A DNA stretch of 64,000 nucleotides from Alentia gelatinosa (Eukaryota; Annelida; Polychaeta; Phyllodocida; Polynoidae), in NCBI GenBank assembly GCA_950022655.1, contig OX465591.1, positions 49,342,478-49,406,477 of the forward strand, read 5' to 3'. The notes under the pieces were generated by a model. The model was not told where the DNA came from and did not search any database. It saw only the letters and a program-made list of their open reading frames with translations. The first letter of the stretch is position 1; every line of letters starts with the position of its first letter. A program made the position numbers and the translations under genes. Positions 62,150 to 64,000 of this stretch are shown here, piece after piece.

Positions 62150-63165
62150 TTTTATAGACAGACAGAGACAGACAGACGGATAGAGACAGAGACAGACAGA
62201 AACAAACAGACAGAGAGCCAGGGACATGCGGAAAGAAGGAGACAGACAGACAGACATATACAGACAGACACAGACAGACAGACACAGACAGACACAGACA
62301 GACACAGACAGACAGACATAGACAGACACAGACAGACACAGACAGACAGACACTGACAGACACAGACAGACACAGACAGACACAGACAGACAGACAGACA
62401 CTGACAGACAGACAGACAGACACAGACAGACACAGACAGACACAGACAGACACAGACAGACACAGACAGACACAGACAGACACAGACAGACACAGACAGA
62501 CACAGACAGACACAGACAGACACAGACAGACACAGACAGACACAGACAGACACAGACAGACACAGACAGACACAGACAGACACAGACAGACACAGACAGA
62601 CACAGACAGACACAGACAGACACAGACAGACACAGACAGACACAGACAGACACAGACAGACACAGACAGACACAGACAGACACAGACAGACACAGACAGA
62701 CACAGACAGACACAGACACACACAGACACACACAGACACACACAGACACACACAGACAGACACACAGACAGACACAGACAGACAGACACAGACACAGACA
62801 GACACAGACAGACACAGACAGACACAGACAGACACAGACACAGACAGACACAGACAGACACAGACAGACACAGACAGACACAGACAGACACAGACAGGAC
62901 ACAGACAGACACAGACAGACACAGACACAGACGGACATAGACACAGACACAGACAGACACAGACAGGACACAGACAGGACACACACAGACACACACAGAC
63001 ACACACAGACACAGACAGACACAGACAGACACAGACAGACACAGACAGACACAGACAGACACAGACAGACACAGACACAGACAGACACAGACAGACACAG
63101 ACAGACACAGACAGACACAGACAGACAGACACAGACAGACAGACAGACAGACAGACACAGACTGT
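62150..63165. repeat. (GACA)n/(CAGACAGACA)n microsatellite, about 1 kb
   Basis: ACAGACAGAC-type repeats, most regular as a 10-mer CACAGACAGA at 62440-62720. Minus-strand frames of more than 300 residues ([10 protein letters not shown]) are pure repeat translation. Confidence 0.97.
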
Positions 63166-63724
63166 TGAATGCACTTTAAGATTAAGTAATGCTGTTGGAG
63201 ACGAAAAGATAATTGTCGGTAATACAGACTCTTTTTTTAGCGCAGAAATATGCGACATAATAATGAACATCAAGGTCTGACTGAATAGCCACGCCAAGCA
63301 TGTCTTCTGTCCTAATTACCGGGTAATTGGCCTCCCCGTGGTACATTCAAACTGGTCCAGGCGCGCTGTACACCAGAAAACACCTCGGCGACTTAACCTG
63401 CTTCTTCTGCCTGATACTCTTCATGTTGGCAGCAGCGTGAGTGGAGACAACTAACGAGAGGGCGGGTGTTTAAGATGGCTTTACCACCGTCTTCCTCCCT
63501 ACATACGTGAGAGACGTCTTCTTCTCAATTAAAATAAAACAGATATATTGTATCTGCCCCTGGCATGGCTTCTCTCCCCACCCCCACCTGTTTATGAAAC
63601 GACACGGGCTGAACGTTATCTACCCTTTGTAAGTGGGAGTGAGTGTGGTGGGTTTTTTTTTTTACATTTTAACTGTCATAAAAGGCTACCTGGGATTTTT
63701 TCCTTAAAAAAACTGAGATATTCA
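63166..63724. other. no gene recognised
   Basis: Unique sequence. A + strand frame, 63548-63919, continues into the tandem repeat below and has no family signature. Confidence 0.35.
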
Positions 63725-63850
63725 GCAGAACTGGAGGTTAGAGAGAGCAACGATTTCATAATCGTTAGAGAGTGCACCGATTGTATACTAGTCAGACAGA
63801 GCGACGATTATCTACTCGTTAGAGAGAGCAACGATTATATAAATCGTGGA
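63725..63850. repeat. about 36-bp repeat, 3-4 copies
   Basis: GTTAGAGAGAGCAACGATT, then GTTAGAGAGTGCACCGATTG, GTCAGACAGAGCGACGATTA, GTTAGAGAGAGCAACGATTA. Confidence 0.75.
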
Positions 63851-63855
63851 CCACA

Positions 63856-64000
63856 ACTTAATCGTAAAATACACAATACTCCACTCATTTTGGTGGGTTG
63901 TAATCGTCACTGGGATTGACCATGATGACGATTACGACGCATCTTAACTCGTGTACTGTGGATTTATACAACTCTTGATGGAGTTCTACATAAATACTCG
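63856..64000 (+). mobile_element. fold-back composite FB-A, cut by window end
   Basis: TAATCGTAAAATACACAATA with CTCCACTCATTTTGG, and TGATGGAGTTCTACATAAAT at the far side, match the arms at 50501-50644. The loop reads CACTGGGATTGACCATGATG. The remainder lies outside the window. Confidence 0.65.

Noticed and set aside
61911..63297. Cysteine/serine/valine-rich frames of 323-415 residues on the minus strand
   Set aside because: Pure translation of the GACA-type microsatellite; open in three frames.
1..64000. Telomeric repeats, rRNA genes, functional tRNA genes
   Set aside because: I looked for TTAGGG-type runs, conserved rRNA blocks and complete cloverleaves on both strands and saw none; a dedicated tRNA/rRNA scan would settle it.

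Overview
This window looks like a gene-poor, repeat-saturated stretch of an animal nuclear genome. The evidence is an internally deleted Ty3/Gypsy-type LTR retrotransposon whose integrase carries a C-terminal chromodomain, a 5'-truncated LINE, many short non-autonomous DNA elements, more than twenty tandem arrays, and no operons, rRNA or bacterial-type genes. A marine invertebrate such as a mollusc would fit, because elements with a conserved end plus an internal minisatellite resemble the HINE/pearl elements described from bivalves, but the sequence does not prove the phylum. I found no host protein-coding gene that I can defend. Almost every long reading frame is a tandem repeat read in several frames, or belongs to a transposon.

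Layout. 1-3 kb: old interspersed repeats, a TIR element and 52-, 45- and 21-bp minisatellites. 4-8 kb: 21-, 33-, 31-, 39- and 69-bp arrays around a CpG-rich stretch. 8-14.5 kb: minisatellite-bearing elements with CTAGACTGG/CAAGTCTAG ends, a 73-bp array, fold-back elements, and a CpG-rich segment (13.34-13.80 kb) with three X-box-like sites. 15-23 kb: interspersed repeats, fold-back elements, a GT-rich tract, poly-C tracts and two LINE RT fossils. 23.4-25.3 kb: a 22-bp satellite fused to MITE ends. 25.5-29.2 kb: nested MITEs and a 43-bp minisatellite element. 29.7-33.4 kb: a 76-bp satellite. 34-44 kb: short arrays, MITEs, a possible Penelope/hammerhead fragment and a 61-bp satellite. 44.2-46.6 kb: LINE fragment and hairpins. 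46.9-55.3 kb: MITEs and fold-back elements. 55.3-62.0 kb: a 30-bp array, then a 110-bp array split by the LTR retrotransposon (56078-61673). 62.1-63.2 kb: a GACA-type microsatellite.

Two patterns run through the window. First, about fourteen fold-back composites share their ends, core and hairpin loop (a GAGGC...GCCGAG-type motif) but carry different self-complementary arms. Second, several satellites appear to be amplified ends or arms of elements that also occur singly nearby: the 22-bp array from a CCCCAGTCACACTGG terminus, the 76-bp array from a fold-back arm, the 80-bp array from another element end, and the 52/43-bp arrays inside CTAGACTGG elements. The window may therefore be a record of element termini turning into satellite DNA. 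All coordinates were read by eye; repeat boundaries are good to a few bases and copy numbers are approximate.
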